From: Lachnospiraceae bacterium | GTDB taxonomy: Bacteria; Bacillota; Clostridia; Lachnospirales; Lachnospiraceae | Direction of reading: 5' to 3' | Length of the DNA: 64,000 bases | NCBI GenBank assembly: GCA_017938145.1 | Contig: JAGBCB010000015.1 | Coordinates: 1 to 64,000, forward strand | Notes under the pieces: model-generated | Seen by the model: the letters and a program-made list of their open reading frames with translations, nothing else | Databases searched by the model: none | What the model was told of the DNA's origin: nothing | In this document: positions 61,838 through 64,000 of the stretch, in pieces | Numbering within the stretch: position 1 is the first letter of the stretch | How the letters are laid out: every line of letters starts with the position of its first letter | Translations under genes and position numbers: made by a program

Positions 61838-63751
61838 CTATTTATCAAAAGCAATAAACTTCTCGCTTTCTGTGTAGGACAAATGCAGTTTCTTAACAAA
61901 ATCATAGTCCTTGGCTTCGTTGTAGAAAATCAGCTCACAGATATTGCCGTGGAAAGACGGCTGGTACATATCGCCACCAATATAGGCAAGGTTTACGAAG
62001 CGGTTGGTCGGTACATTTTCCAGACGGCCCACCGGTTCTCCGTTCACAAAGCCCACCGCAACTTCTGTTTTTGCATTATATGTAATTACATAATGATACC
62101 ATGTGTTTTCGCGGAACTGGCAGGATGCAATATCGTACCAGCCGTTTACTACGGTAGCATCTCGCAGACGGCAGCAGGAATTGCCCTCCCACGCATACGG
62201 AACAATACTGCAGAAGCCGCTCTCAAATTTAACAAACAATGCAGAAGTCCAGGCCGTTACCGACTTCGGACGAATCCACATGGAAATGGTAAAACTGTCG
62301 CTGACAATGATATCGTTTGGCAGGACCACAATATTTTCTTCCTGGCCGCCTCCCGGAAAATACAGGGAACTGCTGTCGGAGAAAATACCCTGGGCAAAAT
62401 AAAGACCCTGACCGGTAATTTGGCCTTCCATGCTTCCGTCTTCCGATACCAGCGTTCCGTTTAACCGGAAGGTGTGATTGTCCTTTGCATTGCCGATATA
62501 GCCTTCCGCAAATTCATAGAATTCGCTGACCGGCATCGGCTTGGCATAGAAAAAGCCCTGGGCAATCTGACAGCCGCAGCTGATGACAAAGTTCACCTGC
62601 TCTTTGGTTTCGATACCTTCGGTTACCACGTCCATTTTTAAATCCTTACACATGGTAATAATGTTACGGAGTACGGTTTTACCTCTGGCATCATTGGTGG
62701 AGGACTGTAAAAAGCCTCTGTCGATTTTAATGGTATCTACCGGCAAATCCTTTAATAAATATAATGCAGAGAATCCGGAACCGAAATCATCGATGGATAC
62801 CAGAAATCCCTTTTCTTTTAATTTGGATACTACGGCAATTAATTCATCACTGTCTTTTACAAAGGTACTCTCCGTAATTTCCATTTCCAATTCCGGAAGT
62901 TCCACTTCGTACCGCTTTGCAATGGCTTCCAGACGCTCCGGAAAGACTCTGTCATACAGATGCAGACGGGACATATTTACCGATACCGGAATATGCTCAT
63001 ACTTGGTACCCTTCCAGGATGCCTTTAACTTACAAACTTCTTCATAAATATGTAAATCCAGTTTGGTAATAAAACCGTTTTTCTCGAATAAATCAATGTA
63101 AACCTTTGGCGGGCGTATTCCCTCTACCGGATGTACCCAGCGGGACAATGCCTCTACGCCGTAAAGTTCGGAAGTAACCATGTTGATCTTTGGCTGAAGA
63201 TAAATTTGGAAATCGCCGTTCTGCATAGCCTCTTCCATTTCCTTCTCCAGCTTCCGGTTTACTTCCAAAATGGAATCCAGTTCACTATATAACGAATAGC
63301 GGTTTTTTCCGCTCATTTTTGCCTGGTACATGGCATTGTCGCACTTTTCCAAAATATCGTCCAACGGCTGTGTAACCGCTTGGTCGCGGATAACACCTAC
63401 ACTTAAAGAAACCAGGGAAAGCACGTCTTTTCTGAAATCCATTTTCTTAAAGTCCACAAGCAGCTGCTCCACAAGCCCCGGCACCTGGTTTGTCGGCATA
63501 ATTCCATCCATCAGGATAACAAACTCGTCGCCACCCAAACGGGCCACAAATCCAAAATCCTTTCCCTGAAGAAAATTTGCAATGCATACCAATAGCTGGT
63601 CACCCATATTATGACCATGGATATCATTTGCTTTTTTAAAATTGTCTACATCCAGAAACATGGCATGAATCTTCATGTCCTGCGGCAGTCCCAGATAATA
63701 TTGATATAAGCTTCTGCGATTTGGTAAATTGGTTAAATAATCTCTTTCCAT
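61838..63751 (-). CDS. GGDEF-EAL protein with C-terminal LamG-like domain, copy 1
   Basis: The 637-residue protein has the same order as copy 2: GGDEF motif at 73-77, EAL (YGVEALSRWVHP, IDDFGSGFSALYL, EGIETKEQ), then a LamG-like domain with FTISMWIRP, WYHYVITYNA and VGFVNGEPVGRL. It is soluble and probably cytoplasmic. A tandem duplication produced the pair. The ATG at 63751 has GGGAGAG upstream and follows a TTGACA-17-TAAAAT promoter, making it the first gene of a transcript that continues into the two-component system. Confidence 0.85.
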   Translation of the reverse strand: MERDYLTNLPNRRSLYQYYLGLPQDMKIHAMFLDVDNFKKANDIHGHNMGDQLLVCIANFLQGKDFGFVARLGGDEFVILMDGIMPTNQVPGLVEQLLVDFKKMDFRKDVLSLVSLSVGVIRDQAVTQPLDDILEKCDNAMYQAKMSGKNRYSLYSELDSILEVNRKLEKEMEEAMQNGDFQIYLQPKINMVTSELYGVEALSRWVHPVEGIRPPKVYIDLFEKNGFITKLDLHIYEEVCKLKASWKGTKYEHIPVSVNMSRLHLYDRVFPERLEAIAKRYEVELPELEMEITESTFVKDSDELIAVVSKLKEKGFLVSIDDFGSGFSALYLLKDLPVDTIKIDRGFLQSSTNDARGKTVLRNIITMCKDLKMDVVTEGIETKEQVNFVISCGCQIAQGFFYAKPMPVSEFYEFAEGYIGNAKDNHTFRLNGTLVSEDGSMEGQITGQGLYFAQGIFSDSSSLYFPGGGQEENIVVLPNDIIVSDSFTISMWIRPKSVTAWTSALFVKFESGFCSIVPYAWEGNSCCRLRDATVVNGWYDIASCQFRENTWYHYVITYNAKTEVAVGFVNGEPVGRLENVPTNRFVNLAYIGGDMYQPSFHGNICELIFYNEAKDYDFVKKLHLSYTESEKFIAFDK

Positions 63752-63794
63752 ATGTTCTCTCCCAATAGAAAAAACGTATTTTATCTCATTCTCA

Positions 63795-63823
63795 ATTTTA
63801 CCGTAGAACGCAGAATATGTCAA
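63795..63823 (-). promoter_or_regulatory. Promoter of the GGDEF-EAL-LamG / two-component operon
   Basis: TTGACA and TAAAAT with 17-base spacing on the minus strand, about 37 bases before the ATG of copy 1. Confidence 0.85.
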
Positions 63824-63848
63824 TAAACGTTCATATCCCTGCTTTTTG

Positions 63849-63877
63849 TTGACATTTTATATCATAAATTGTAAAAT
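63849..63877 (+). promoter_or_regulatory. Promoter of the partial lipoprotein gene
   Basis: TTGACA and TAAAAT with 17-base spacing on the plus strand, divergent from the c-di-GMP operon promoter. Confidence 0.85.
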
Positions 63878-63922
63878 ACTTTATGGCTTTACTTTAAAAA
63901 AGAGTTAAGGAGGAAACAAATT

Positions 63923-64000
63923 ATGAAAAGAAAATTATTACTTCTGTTTCTTTTACTGACCATGGTTTTTGCCATAGGTTGTAATAAGGAAAATAAAAAT
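63923..64000 (+). CDS. Lipoprotein, N-terminal fragment
   Basis: An ATG 8 bases after AAGGAGG starts a frame cut by the window edge after 26 codons. It shows a classic lipoprotein signal: MKRK, a Leu-rich core and AIGC with the lipidated Cys at residue 20. Nothing can be said about the mature protein. Confidence 0.8.
   Translation, partial: MKRKLLLLFLLLTMVFAIGCNKENKN

Overview
The window looks like a chromosomal segment of a Lachnospiraceae-type Firmicute (class Clostridia). The evidence is AGGAGG ribosome sites, a dgt-dnaG-rpoD-trmK macromolecular-synthesis block, a SleB-type hydrolase, a CspB-like subtilase, a type A RNase P RNA, small zinc-ribbon proteins and a large signalling repertoire. 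This placement is inferred from gene content and style, not from a marker-gene comparison. Most genes lie on the minus strand.

Layout. 1-139 is the 5' end of a group IIC intron sitting on the terminator of a secreted, probably S-layer-like protein (186-2612). 3126-4141 holds a JAMM metalloprotease and two small paralogous proteins. Then come thrC, a cell-wall hydrolase, a bacterial AP2-domain protein, a 197-nt hairpin and rnpB. 8482-14944 is nucleoside kinase, trmK, rpoD, dnaG and dgt. 15106-18369 carries regulators (a DUF4352 zinc-ribbon protein, XRE, an HTH-like protein, a Ser/Thr kinase), followed by a compact type I toxin-antitoxin locus (18549-18798). 18870-26215 has a lipoprotein, queH, hisC, a zinc-ribbon protein, a subtilase, clpX and a polyprenyl-phosphate sugar transferase. 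26385-27935 is HtrA. 27993-33250 is one operon linking c-di-AMP synthesis (cdaA-cdaR) to a polysaccharide ABC exporter.

The second half is more accessory. 33475-36507 encodes one polypeptide in which an MFS transporter is fused to a GH2 glycosidase. A chemoreceptor with a structured leader, a repeat-rich spacer, a histidine phosphatase, a PLC-like protein, a MerR-methyltransferase fusion with its own operator, a small alarmone synthetase and asnA follow. 43948-49147 is a three-gene cassette (Lhr-like helicase, BrxD-like ATPase, TerB-N/TerB-C protein).

49284-63751 appears to be one signalling module. Two GGDEF-EAL proteins with C-terminal LamG-like domains are followed by a LytTR response regulator and a GHKL histidine kinase. 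A promoter with 21-bp-phased direct repeats comes next, then four tandem propeller-type lipoproteins and an ABC exporter. The membrane part of the kinase shares motifs and their spacing with the exporter permease, so sensor and transporter probably handle the same ligand. This module and the TerB/BrxD/helicase cassette are the best candidates for undescribed biology here.
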